DNA of 64,000 nucleotides, taken from assembly GCF_027694345.1 (NCBI RefSeq), contig NZ_JAQEVU010000006.1:124001-188000 (forward strand), in the 5' to 3' direction. The translations under genes and the position numbers were made by a program. The notes beneath the pieces were generated by a model. It searched no databases, was not told the DNA's origin, and worked only from the letters and a program-made list of their open reading frames with translations. Shown in pieces: positions 17,110 to 25,789 of the stretch (position 1 is the first letter of the stretch; every line of letters starts with the position of its first letter). This stretch comes from Varibaculum timonense_A. GTDB taxonomy: Bacteria; Actinomycetota; Actinomycetes; Actinomycetales; Actinomycetaceae.

Positions 17110-17970
17110 TTAAGCCAGTTTCTGTAATGCTTTTAAGGATTTTTCAGCATTAGCTTTCGGACCTCCACCGGCGGGAGGCTCCTCATCAATCATGATGTCC
17201 TGTTCAAGCACATAGTACCCATCGAAACCAGCTTTATTGAGTTCGCAAACAATGACGCCAAAATCAATGTCGCCCTCGCCGATAGGAGCAAACATACCGG
17301 CTTTAACCCCCTGCGACCAGGTAATCTCACCGGGAAGCAGCTTGTCGGTCATTTCCTTGTGAACGTCCTTAGCGTGGACAATCACCGTGCGAGAGGGGTA
17401 TTCCTTAACGATTGCCACGGGATCACAGCCACCACAAACCATATGCCCGGTATCCAGACAGAGCGCTACCTTTGATTCATCTAGCATCTTGCGAATCTCG
17501 CAATCGTTTTGAATCATAGTGCCCCAGTGTGGATGAACGCAGGCTTTAACCCCAGCCTCGGCGCAAACATCGCTAATCCGATCCAAGTTTCCGAATAAAG
17601 TCTTCCAACCGGCCTCGTCAAGAACAGGCCGATCATCGTAACCGTCACGACCGGAATCAGCCGCCAAAATCAGATATTCCCCTCCGGCAATCTTAAAGGC
17701 TTCCAGCTCCTTCTTTACCGCCGGAATGGGGTCAATCTCGGGGTCATGCATAATCGCCAGGAAGAAAGCACCTACCGGCTTCAGACCGTATTTGCCAACC
17801 TCTTTTGCCCTTGCCTCCGCCTCAATCGGTAGCCAGCCCTGCGGACCAAACTCGGTAGCAGTTAGCCCAATTTCTTTCATCTCGGTTAAAACCCGTTCCG
17901 GGCTCATCTGGTATCCCCAACCTGGAACTTCACATACGCCCCAAGAAATAGGAGCTCCCGCAATCTTCAT
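17110..17970 (-). CDS. Sugar isomerase/epimerase, inosose dehydratase (IolE)-like
   Basis: 286 residues, AP-endonuclease-2-type TIM barrel. The start MKIAGAPISWGVCEVPGWG and the metal-site segments CVHPHWGTMIQ (about 138), CLDTGHMVCGG (about 171) and VIVHAKDVH (about 192) match the inosose dehydratase/IolE group. IolE removes water from 2-keto-myo-inositol. The oxidoreductase gene just upstream fits an inositol-type pathway, but no other iol genes are in the window, so a different keto-sugar substrate is possible. Start chosen by GGAGGAAAT 4 bases upstream. Confidence 0.8.
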   Translation of the reverse strand: MKIAGAPISWGVCEVPGWGYQMSPERVLTEMKEIGLTATEFGPQGWLPIEAEARAKEVGKYGLKPVGAFFLAIMHDPEIDPIPAVKKELEAFKIAGGEYLILAADSGRDGYDDRPVLDEAGWKTLFGNLDRISDVCAEAGVKACVHPHWGTMIQNDCEIRKMLDESKVALCLDTGHMVCGGCDPVAIVKEYPSRTVIVHAKDVHKEMTDKLLPGEITWSQGVKAGMFAPIGEGDIDFGVIVCELNKAGFDGYYVLEQDIMIDEEPPAGGGPKANAEKSLKALQKLA

Positions 17971-18131
17971 ATTTCCTCCATTGTTTATGTATTAAGGTAA
18001 CGCCCCTATTGCGCACCTAGTAGCTTGTTGTTGCTATGTTCGCTTACTGCACGTCCTATTTATGCGTGCTCATCAAATACAGTTTTTCCTGCCGAAAACC
18101 TCAAAGAGGTATCTACCCTCAGCTAGGCGAG

Positions 18132-19124
18132 TTAAATCCCCACCTTTACGGGGCGCTGCTCACGTGCAGATTTCTCTGCCGCTTCTGCCAGTAGTAGCGC
18201 TTGGGCTCCGTCCTCGATAGAGGGAGTGGGCTTGCCGCCCTCTTTAACTATCGAGATGAAATGATTTAGCTCTGCCGCATAGGCGTCAGCGTACCGAGTA
18301 AGGAAGAAGTCCAAATAAGGCTCGCGGGAGAGAGAATAGCTATCTTTCGATAGAGAAACCGTGGTGGGACGCTGGTTATCAGCGTTTAGTTGTCCATCAT
18401 GGCCGGTTACCTCTAGACGCTGATCGTATCCGGTCGCGCAATGACGGTTATTGATAATAGTGGCTACTGCCCCAGATTTAGCGGTGAGGACGATAACCGC
18501 AGCGTCATAATCGTTACAGGCGGCAATCTCACTATCTAGATTTTGCGGAATGGTAGTCACGGTGTCGATATCTCCAAGCAGGAAACGAGCCATATCAAAA
18601 TCGTGAATGGTCATATCCTTGAAGATGCCGCCTGAGACTTTGATGTAGTCAGTAGGGGGAGCAGCCGGGTCACGGGAAATAATGGTGACCTGCTCGACCT
18701 TCCCAACTTCCCCCTTATCCATTAGCTCTTTTACCCGAGCAAATGAGGGGTCAAAACGCCGGTTAAACCCGAGCATAACCGTCGGATCTAGTCCTTTCAG
18801 CGCCTCACGTAGCTCTACTACTTTCGCAGTTTCCATGGCAACCGGTTTTTCACAAAGAGCAGCCTTACCAGATTTAGCTGCCGCAATGATGTGAGGAACG
18901 TGCATAGGGGTGGGAGAACCAATAATGACTGCATCTATATCAGGGTTATCCCAGATTTCATTTTCATCGCTAACTCCCCGCCCACCGTATTGAGCAGCTA
19001 GGGATTCGGCGGCATCTTTGCGCACATCGAAAACTACTTCTAGGGAAGCGTCCAGACTGGCTGAAAGGGTTTTAGCGTGAACGTGACCAATTCGTCCCGC
19101 TCCCAGTAATCCAAATTTCAACAT
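18132..19124 (-). CDS. iolG: Gfo/Idh/MocA oxidoreductase, inositol 2-dehydrogenase-like
   Basis: 330 residues. The NAD(P)-binding motif GLLGAGRIG begins at residue 5, ALCEKPVAME (about 93) carries the catalytic Lys, and GIFKDMTIHDFDMARFLLGD (about 168) the catalytic Asp/His pair. These match inositol 2-dehydrogenase, which oxidises myo-inositol to 2-keto-myo-inositol. I chose ATG at 19124 because the nucleotide-binding strand then begins 3 residues in, as in the family; a TTG start at 19157 with GGGAG just before it would add 11 residues. It precedes the IolE-like gene by 160 bp. Confidence 0.8.
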   Translation of the reverse strand: MLKFGLLGAGRIGHVHAKTLSASLDASLEVVFDVRKDAAESLAAQYGGRGVSDENEIWDNPDIDAVIIGSPTPMHVPHIIAAAKSGKAALCEKPVAMETAKVVELREALKGLDPTVMLGFNRRFDPSFARVKELMDKGEVGKVEQVTIISRDPAAPPTDYIKVSGGIFKDMTIHDFDMARFLLGDIDTVTTIPQNLDSEIAACNDYDAAVIVLTAKSGAVATIINNRHCATGYDQRLEVTGHDGQLNADNQRPTTVSLSKDSYSLSREPYLDFFLTRYADAYAAELNHFISIVKEGGKPTPSIEDGAQALLLAEAAEKSAREQRPVKVGI

Positions 19125-19317
19125 AAAACAACTCTGTTCTGTGAGGGGGAGTGACAATCTCCCATTTCTTTGTCCTTACATTATTAAGAATAGAGTAACG
19201 GTCAAAGAATGTAAACACTAAACCCGAAAAAACGTTAAGCATTCTCAGAGCATAGCCGCTGTAAAAAGGACACTCGTCCTTTAAAATGAGGAAAATACTG
19301 GGAAAACGCTCGCGAGG

Positions 19318-19587
19318 TTACTTCCAGCGAAGCAACATCAAGAAACCAGCAAAAGCTACCCCCAGCCCCAAAGCTAGATTCCAGTTACCGGCGTTAGGGA
19401 TTGGGTAGGCAGAAGAAGAAATGTAATAGACAACCACCAGTAGCAGTCCAACCAGCATTAACGCGACCGACAACGGAGCCCACCAACGCGGAGACGGTTT
19501 CATGTCAGCAGCCCAAGACTTATTTAACTCCTCTGGCTGTTGGGAGCGGTGGGGCTTAGCGTCCTTACGTTTACGTGACTCCGGCAC
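19318..19587 (-). CDS. crgA: Cell division protein CrgA
   Basis: 89 residues. A basic N-terminus (VPESRKRKDAKPH) precedes two membrane helices (about 35-58 and 69-86). CrgA bridges FtsZ and penicillin-binding proteins at the septum in actinobacteria and is typically found beside the pknB cluster, as here. The GTG start at 19587 is chosen because GGAGG lies 7 bases upstream and the family N-terminus starts with this PESRKRK stretch; the longer reading to 19629 is rejected. Confidence 0.93.
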   Translation of the reverse strand: MPESRKRKDAKPHRSQQPEELNKSWAADMKPSPRWWAPLSVALMLVGLLLVVVYYISSSAYPIPNAGNWNLALGLGVAFAGFLMLLRWK

Positions 19588-19739
19588 GAGGTGACCTCCA
19601 TAAAATGCGATAGTACTAGCTAGGTTCATTCTAGTGTGAAAGTCTCTGTAGACCTAGTTAAGTCTGTTTTCAGGTAAATTAAGTCTATGATGAAGACACG
19701 TCCCCGTCCCCACGCTAGATAAACAACTTTCGGAAGAAC

Positions 19740-20489
19740 ATGAGCAATAAAACCAAGAATGCGCGGACACAGACCGCAAGGCGACATCGCTTTGACCCCA
19801 TCGGAGCTTTTGGGGAACTGCTAATAATAGTGGGATTACTGGCTGGACTATTCGCGTTTTGGGACGTGTTCGTAACAGACTGGCAGGTGGCAAGCTACAA
19901 TAATCAGGCATTAACCACCTTCCAAAAACAAACTAAAACCTGCCCTAATCGCATCTCTAAAGATGAACGTACCAGCGCCCCTCCCAGTATTGGGATTAAG
20001 CAAGAGGGCGAAACCCTGGGGGCATTGCACGTTCCCAAATGGAACTATATGGTTGTGCCGGTAAAGGAAAGCACCACCCAATTGATTCTAAATACCGGAG
20101 CTGCCGGGCATTACGAAAGCACCGCTCTGCCAGGGCAGATAGGTAATTTCTCGGTAGCGGCACATCGGCGCTCGTTCGGCTCAAACTTCCGGCGTATTGA
20201 TGTACTAAAGGCCGGTGACAGTGTAATCATGGAAACTGCCGGTGAATGGCTGGTATACAAGGTCACTAACCACAAAATTGTCCTCCCGACCCAATCAGAT
20301 GTGATTCTCCCGGTTCCAGAACAGCCCGGAAAACAACCCACCGAACGCCTGATGACTATGACCACCTGTAATCCCGAATATGGGAACTGGGAACGCTACA
20401 TTGTTCACTTAAAGTTTGACCACTGGGTTCCTCGTTCCAGTGGGGTTCCCAAAGAACTAGCAGGAGGAGGCAACGCATGTGCGGGTTAA
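19740..20489 (+). CDS. Class E sortase
   Basis: 249 residues. The N-terminal membrane anchor is at about 28-48. The catalytic triad is visible: His142 in VAAHRR, Cys210 in MTMTTCNP, Arg219 in ERYIVH. Sortases cut surface proteins at a C-terminal LPXTG-like motif and attach them to peptidoglycan; class E enzymes often prefer LAXTG. It is divergent from crgA and overlaps the next small gene by 13 bases. Its place beside the pknB cluster is the usual one for a housekeeping sortase of this class. Confidence 0.93.
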   Translation: MSNKTKNARTQTARRHRFDPIGAFGELLIIVGLLAGLFAFWDVFVTDWQVASYNNQALTTFQKQTKTCPNRISKDERTSAPPSIGIKQEGETLGALHVPKWNYMVVPVKESTTQLILNTGAAGHYESTALPGQIGNFSVAAHRRSFGSNFRRIDVLKAGDSVIMETAGEWLVYKVTNHKIVLPTQSDVILPVPEQPGKQPTERLMTMTTCNPEYGNWERYIVHLKFDHWVPRSSGVPKELAGGGNACAG

Positions 20490-20668
20490 TCTGGGATTTA
20501 CTTCCCGGTCCTAAATGGCTCAAATTTCTGCAGGTAATCCTGATAATCGCTCTAATCGTGATGGCTTGTTTTTGGTGGCTGTTCCCCTGGATTTCCCAAA
20601 CCCTGGATTTAACCGGTACTACCGTAGACAGTAGTCCCCTGGGGTATGCCCCTACCAATTCCCTGTAA
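20477..20668 (+). CDS. Small membrane protein coupled to sortase
   Basis: 63 residues with one long hydrophobic helix (about 16-40, LKFLQVILIIALIVMACFWW). It has an excellent ribosome-binding site, GCAGGAGGAGG, 6 bases before ATG, and overlaps the sortase stop by 13 bases, so it is translationally coupled. A short membrane protein is often found in this position in actinobacteria; its function is unknown. Confidence 0.8.
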   Translation: MCGLIWDLLPGPKWLKFLQVILIIALIVMACFWWLFPWISQTLDLTGTTVDSSPLGYAPTNSL

Positions 20669-20679
20669 CCGGTATATTC

Positions 20680-20712
20680 GCCCTATCTAAAACGAGTAAA
20701 TAAAGATAGGGC
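20680..20712. terminator. Terminator between convergent sortase and pknB units
   Basis: GCCCTATCT (20680-20688) pairs with AGATAGGGC (20704-20712), nested in an outer CCGGTA/TACCGG pair. It has A-rich and T-rich sides and sits between two converging transcription units. Confidence 0.6.
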
Positions 20713-20728
20713 TAGCTATTACCGGCTA

Positions 20729-22528
20729 TCACTGCTTGGGCTCGGGAGACTCCGGGCTTTCACTATCTGGCGGCTCGGGTGAGGCGCCAGTAGAGGGCGA
20801 GTGTGCAGGGGTCTTAGCCACTTTCACAGTGACCGAAGTACCAACTTTTACCCGACCGTTAGGCTCAATTGAAATGATTTGACCGTTAGGGGTTTTATTG
20901 GTTTCCTCGGTAACTGTGTTAGTTTGCAATCCCAAAGTAGCCAGGTATTTTAGCCCCTCATCTTGGGACTTTCCTACTACCTTTGCGGAATCAATCGAAA
21001 CATAGCCAGAAGATAATACCAAGATAATTTCCTCATCGGCGCTGGCGGAACTGCCAGCCTCCGGGGTGGTGCGAATTACGCGATTAGCTTCCACCTTGGA
21101 GTCGTCCTCGTACTTGACGGAGCCTACTCGCAGTCCCGCATCTTCTAAAGTTTTTCTAGCTGCATCTTGAGTTTGACCCGAAACATCGGGAACTGTAATT
21201 TCGGCAGCTCCAGATGAAAGCTGAATGGTGACTGTAGAGCCCTTATCTAGCTTAGAACCTGGCTTAGGGTCGGTGGCTGCCACCTTTCCTTTCTCTACCG
21301 TGTCAGAGCTGATAGTGGTTCCCTGCTCCATGTTTAGCCCCAAACCATCTAAGGTGCGTTGGGCTTCAATCGCGCTCATACCGATAATGCTCTTTGGAAT
21401 GGTGACCTGCTCTGGTTCTTGGTTCTTGTTGGAAGCAATCAACCACCAAACCGCGCCGACCAGTACAGCTGTCAGCAAAAGGCCGATAATAACCGCCCAG
21501 ACAGTCTTTTTCCGCTTCTTTTTGGAAGCGGTTTCCGCTTCCTTTTCCTCAGGGCTATCCTCCATAACCTGCGACCATTGCCGGGGAGCATAGGAAGTTT
21601 GTGGCGGTACAAACCCCTCAGTTGGGGTAGTAACCGGCAGCGGGGGCAGAGCGGGAGCCGAAATTGCTGCCCCGGCAGCTGCTCTAACCATATCCGAACG
21701 CATAGCCGCCGCATCTTGATAACGTTCTTCAGGACGTTTAGCAAGAGATTTCATCACCATGCGGTCCAGTTCGGGACTAATATCTGCGGCAATAGATGAG
21801 GGCAAGGGTGGCATCTCGGCAACGTGCTGGTAAGCTACCGAAACCGCAGAATCGCCCTTAAAAGGCGCTCTCCCGGTAAGTAGCTCAAATAACATACAAC
21901 CACAAGAGTACAGGTCGGAGCGGGTATCTACGGTTTCACCGCGCGCCTGCTCGGGGGACAGGTACTGCGCGGTACCCACCACCGCATCGGTACTGGTCAT
22001 GGTTTGTCCGGAATCCTCCAAGGCGCGGGCAATCCCAAAATCCATGACCTTGATTTTTCCGCTGTTGGTAAGCATCACGTTGCCAGGTTTAATGTCTCGG
22101 TGTACGAGGCCGCGTTTATGGGAATACTCGAGGGCGTTTAGTACCCCCGACATAATCTCAACTGCCTCGTTAATGGGAACCGGCTGTCCATCGGTAAGGA
22201 GCTGGTGTACGGTATGTCCCTCTACCAGCTCCATTACGATATAGGGGACGTGAACTTCAGTACCCTCAGGAGTAGTTACCGTCTGCTCGCCGGTATCGTA
22301 AACCTGAACGATGTTCTCGTGATTTAAGGAAGCAGATGCCAGGGCTTCGCGGCGAAAGCGTGCTAAAAACACCGAGTCTTTCGCTAAATCAACCCGCAGC
22401 ATCTTGATGGCGACAATGCGCGACAGCAAAGTGTCATAGGCCTGGTGTACCTCGGCCATTCCGCCCCGACCTATAAGGGAACGGATTTCGTAGCGTCCTG
22501 AACCTATACGGTATGGAGATTGAGCCAT
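20729..22528 (-). CDS. pknB: Serine/threonine protein kinase PknB with PASTA domains
   Basis: 599 residues. Kinase domain at about 13-275: GRGGMAEV loop, catalytic HRDIKPGNVM, DFGIA, SPEQARG. One membrane helix lies at about 345-366, followed outside by three PASTA repeats (about 376-441, 442-507, 508-572) and a Pro/Ser/Glu tail. M. tuberculosis PknB has four PASTA repeats. PASTA domains bind muropeptides, so the kinase couples wall state to growth and division. It is the last gene of the cluster and overlaps the preceding kinase gene by 25 bases. Confidence 0.96.
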   Translation of the reverse strand: MAQSPYRIGSGRYEIRSLIGRGGMAEVHQAYDTLLSRIVAIKMLRVDLAKDSVFLARFRREALASASLNHENIVQVYDTGEQTVTTPEGTEVHVPYIVMELVEGHTVHQLLTDGQPVPINEAVEIMSGVLNALEYSHKRGLVHRDIKPGNVMLTNSGKIKVMDFGIARALEDSGQTMTSTDAVVGTAQYLSPEQARGETVDTRSDLYSCGCMLFELLTGRAPFKGDSAVSVAYQHVAEMPPLPSSIAADISPELDRMVMKSLAKRPEERYQDAAAMRSDMVRAAAGAAISAPALPPLPVTTPTEGFVPPQTSYAPRQWSQVMEDSPEEKEAETASKKKRKKTVWAVIIGLLLTAVLVGAVWWLIASNKNQEPEQVTIPKSIIGMSAIEAQRTLDGLGLNMEQGTTISSDTVEKGKVAATDPKPGSKLDKGSTVTIQLSSGAAEITVPDVSGQTQDAARKTLEDAGLRVGSVKYEDDSKVEANRVIRTTPEAGSSASADEEIILVLSSGYVSIDSAKVVGKSQDEGLKYLATLGLQTNTVTEETNKTPNGQIISIEPNGRVKVGTSVTVKVAKTPAHSPSTGASPEPPDSESPESPEPKQ

Positions 22529-24324
22529 GTCTCTTCCTTTTGTTCCGAAACTGTCATTTGGGTAGCTTGTTGGTTAGCTCCAGTCGGGGTAGTGCCCGCC
22601 GTAGATAGCAGGCAGGCTCCCAGGCTAAGAGCGGTTAGCAATAACCAGAAAACCAGGGTTAAAGCGATTAGTTGTCGAGATTGTAGTCTGGTTAGTCGTC
22701 CGTGTTGAGCTCGTGAAATATCTTGATTCCACCATTGTTTACTGAAAATCTGAACCTGGTCATAAGGACGACGTAGTTTTGCGACTTGAGCTGCCAGGGG
22801 ATCTGTTTCCCGCAGACCTACTTGGGACTCTATCCGTTTACTCCAAGAGATTAAAGGAGCTGCTAGCGAGGCGTGCGGTGGTTCTTTTTCGGGTGGGGCA
22901 GGAGCAGCATAACGAGGACGAGTAGCGGGCTTACCCCAGCCAAGAACTTGCGGGATGGCACGTAAACGTTTCATTTGGGAATGAGGACGAGATGCCGAAA
23001 CCGGAGGAATCAGCGCCGCAAATTCGCGAGGCCGTTCACGCAGCCTTACTCGTTGCTGCCAAGTGTTTTCTGGAAGTGGTACCGAAGGCGGAAGGAGTTG
23101 CGGAGCTGGTACTGTGCCTCCAGAAAGATAGAGCATTTCGGAGCCGTCCTCTTCCCTAGGAACGGCTTTAGCCGGAGGTTGGTTGTTAAGAGAATCAGGC
23201 GCAGCTACGGAACTGGATTCCTCAACATCCGGAGCGGGCGTAAGCGCTGCCGGCTCAATATCTGATTCGATGCTAAGTTCCTCGGCGCTAAGATAGGTCG
23301 CTGGCGGGCAGGACTCTGTTTCTGGCGAGCTGAGGGGGCTGACCTGTGGTTCTTCTTCGGTGGCGACCTCGATGCTTGGCGGGTTTAAGAGCGCGGTGTG
23401 TACTGCCTCTATTCGGTTCATTAAGGCGCAAGCACTTTCGGGACGGCGCTGCGGTTCTTTCTCCAGCAACTCCATAACCAGTTCTCGCAGCTCATTTGGT
23501 ACTGATTGCGGTAGGGGGGGAACAGGTTTATTAACGTGCGCAAACGCGATATCCACCGGTTTTTCCCCGGTAAAAGGTCTTTTACCTGCTAAAGCCTCGT
23601 AGGCAATAATTCCGAGGGCATAAAGGTCGCCGGCGGGAGTTGCAGGCTGTCCCATAGCCTGTTCCGGTGGAAGATACTGAGCAGTGCCCATCACCATTCC
23701 AACCTGGGTTAAATTAACCTGTCCTGCCGCCTTTGAAATCCCAAAATCGGTAAGTTTTACCACCCCAGAGGGGGTGACCATAATGTTCCCAGGCTTGATG
23801 TCTCGGTGAACAATTCCGGCAGCATGAACCGCCGCTAGTGCATCAGCGGTTTGATAAAGCACCGAGAGTAGAAAATCAGTGTCTAAATTACTTTGGCGAT
23901 CTAGGATTTCGGTTAGCGAAACTCCATCGACCAGCTCCATACTAATCCAGCCCAGCCCGGCGTCCTCACCAGAAGCCTGTACCGCCGCCAGGTTCGGGTG
24001 ATGTACCCGTGAAGCATTGTAGGCTTCAATCCGCAGCCGAGACAGGAAAAGTTTTTTACCTGCCAGCTCGGGACGCAAAATTTTCAAGGCCAAACGTTCA
24101 CTGGTTTTTTCATCAAGAGCTTGCCAAACTTCCCCCATGCCCCCAATCGCTAGCCGAGAAAGCAGCAGGTAACGCCCGGAAATCTTCATCCCCACTTTCA
24201 AAGCGGCAACCGCTTTTTGAGCGGAAGAATCCTGACCGGTAGAAGTAGCAACCGGGTCAATAGGGGTTGCCATTTCCTGTTCACTGGCTCTAGGTGGCGC
24301 ATACAATACGTGAGTATCAGTCAT
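22504..24324 (-). CDS. pknA: Serine/threonine protein kinase, PknA position
   Basis: 606 residues. Kinase domain at about 50-310: RLAIGGMGEVWQA, HRDIKPGNIMV, DFGISKA, PPEQAMG. A 230-residue low-complexity Pro/Ser/Glu linker follows, with one membrane helix at about 548-572 and a short outside tail. M. tuberculosis PknA is about 430 residues, so the linker is unusually long and could hold phosphorylation or docking sites. It overlaps pbpA by 8 bases upstream and pknB by 25 bases downstream. The symbol is assigned by position and domain order. Confidence 0.9.
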   Translation of the reverse strand: MTDTHVLYAPPRASEQEMATPIDPVATSTGQDSSAQKAVAALKVGMKISGRYLLLSRLAIGGMGEVWQALDEKTSERLALKILRPELAGKKLFLSRLRIEAYNASRVHHPNLAAVQASGEDAGLGWISMELVDGVSLTEILDRQSNLDTDFLLSVLYQTADALAAVHAAGIVHRDIKPGNIMVTPSGVVKLTDFGISKAAGQVNLTQVGMVMGTAQYLPPEQAMGQPATPAGDLYALGIIAYEALAGKRPFTGEKPVDIAFAHVNKPVPPLPQSVPNELRELVMELLEKEPQRRPESACALMNRIEAVHTALLNPPSIEVATEEEPQVSPLSSPETESCPPATYLSAEELSIESDIEPAALTPAPDVEESSSVAAPDSLNNQPPAKAVPREEDGSEMLYLSGGTVPAPQLLPPSVPLPENTWQQRVRLRERPREFAALIPPVSASRPHSQMKRLRAIPQVLGWGKPATRPRYAAPAPPEKEPPHASLAAPLISWSKRIESQVGLRETDPLAAQVAKLRRPYDQVQIFSKQWWNQDISRAQHGRLTRLQSRQLIALTLVFWLLLTALSLGACLLSTAGTTPTGANQQATQMTVSEQKEETWLNLHTV

Positions 24325-25789
24325 TACTAATCGCCGCCTGAATCATGCTTTTAGCCACCGGTCCTGCCACCGGTCCGCCATGAGGAGACGGATTAGCGCT
24401 ATCACCTTCGACTACCACCGCGAATGCCAGGGGATAGTCAGGGGTGTTAGCCCAGCCCACATACCAAGCATGGGTCATATTGCCGCTGGTCTGCGCAGTG
24501 CCGGTCTTTGCGCCCATCTCTATAGCCGAAACGTTACCCGGCTTTCCGGTTCCCTCCCTGACGGTTTGTATCATCATTTGGCGTAACTGTTGCGCCACCT
24601 CCTTGGAAAGAGGTTTGCCGAGAGTGCCACCGGAACGGTACTGCCTAGTTGTTTTTCCATCTGATCCGAGTTCCTCGGAAACTAGATAGGGGCGAACCTG
24701 GGTTCCCTCGTTAGCTACTGCGCCGGCTACGCTAGCCATCATTAGGGGAGAAGTACGAACTTCAAACTGTCCGATGCCGGTCATCATCGTGGACGCAACC
24801 CCGGGATCAGAGGAGGGGAAATAGGATTTTTGCACCGGTAACGGAACCGTCAAAGCGGTTTTAGGGTTAAAGCCGAACGCTTCGGTTTTATCTTTGAGTA
24901 CCTGATATCCCAGTTCTTGAGCAATCTTAGCGAAAGGGGTGTTGCAAGATAATGCAAAGGCATAAGAGAAACTAGGATGACCGTTTCCGCAGCTAGTAGA
25001 CTCAATATTTGATATGCGGGCAGTTGATCCCGGAAGCTTCACCGATACTGGAGCATCTACCTCGCCCTCGGGAGAGCGAATTCCCTGTTCTAAAGCGGCG
25101 GCGGCAGTAATAATTTTGAAGGAAGAACCGGGGGGATATTCTCCGCGTAAGGCGCGATCTAACATCGGCTTTGTCGGTTCTGCTTGTAGCTTTTTTAAGT
25201 TATCTTGAGACTGCCTCTCAGAGCCACTAGCTAGAGGAGCCGGGTCGAAACGAGGATTAGTAACTGCTGCTAGAATCGCTCCTGTCTGGTAGTTTATGGC
25301 GACTGCTGCACCTTTACGATTTCCCAGAGTGGCGGCTGCCGCCTGTTGAATCTGGGGATTTAAAGTGAGGCGAACTCCGCCGCCTTTTTGGTTTTCTCCC
25401 GCCGCATATTTCAAGACCTGCGATAGTGCCTGGCTGGATGCTTCTCCCATTAGTACGGAATTTTGCAGTTTTTCAATGCCGGTAGCGTTGCCTCCGGGGG
25501 ATAAATAGCCAATCAGATTGGAGTACAGTGATGCCTGCTCGCTATAGGAACGCTGGTAGCGTTGGCGGTAGCCCTGAGAATCCGAGGTTGGTTTAGAAGA
25601 AGCTACCACCGTATCGGCTATCATAATCGGGCCGCGTTCTATATATTTTGAACGGTAAAAAGCTCTAGAATTTCGCCCGTCTGCGTTAAGAGAATCTGCG
25701 CCCAAAAACTGGATGTAGGTACAAGCCAGCATTAACGATAAGAACATAATGAAAACGACCAGGAAAAGTCTTTTAATCTGTAGATTCAA
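24317..25789 (-). CDS. pbpA: Class B penicillin-binding protein (PbpA)
   Basis: 490 residues from the chosen start. A short cytoplasmic stub and a membrane anchor (about 6-26) are followed by the PBP dimerisation region (IERGPIMIADT) and the transpeptidase domain with PPGSSFK (SxxK), SCN and KTGTAQ motifs. It cross-links peptidoglycan with its partner RodA. TTG at 25789 is chosen because GGGAGGTG lies 6 bases before it and the family starts with the membrane anchor. A longer frame to 25894 would lie deep inside rodA. It overlaps rodA by 17 bases. Confidence 0.95.
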   Translation of the reverse strand: MNLQIKRLFLVVFIMFLSLMLACTYIQFLGADSLNADGRNSRAFYRSKYIERGPIMIADTVVASSKPTSDSQGYRQRYQRSYSEQASLYSNLIGYLSPGGNATGIEKLQNSVLMGEASSQALSQVLKYAAGENQKGGGVRLTLNPQIQQAAAATLGNRKGAAVAINYQTGAILAAVTNPRFDPAPLASGSERQSQDNLKKLQAEPTKPMLDRALRGEYPPGSSFKIITAAAALEQGIRSPEGEVDAPVSVKLPGSTARISNIESTSCGNGHPSFSYAFALSCNTPFAKIAQELGYQVLKDKTEAFGFNPKTALTVPLPVQKSYFPSSDPGVASTMMTGIGQFEVRTSPLMMASVAGAVANEGTQVRPYLVSEELGSDGKTTRQYRSGGTLGKPLSKEVAQQLRQMMIQTVREGTGKPGNVSAIEMGAKTGTAQTSGNMTHAWYVGWANTPDYPLAFAVVVEGDSANPSPHGGPVAGPVAKSMIQAAISND

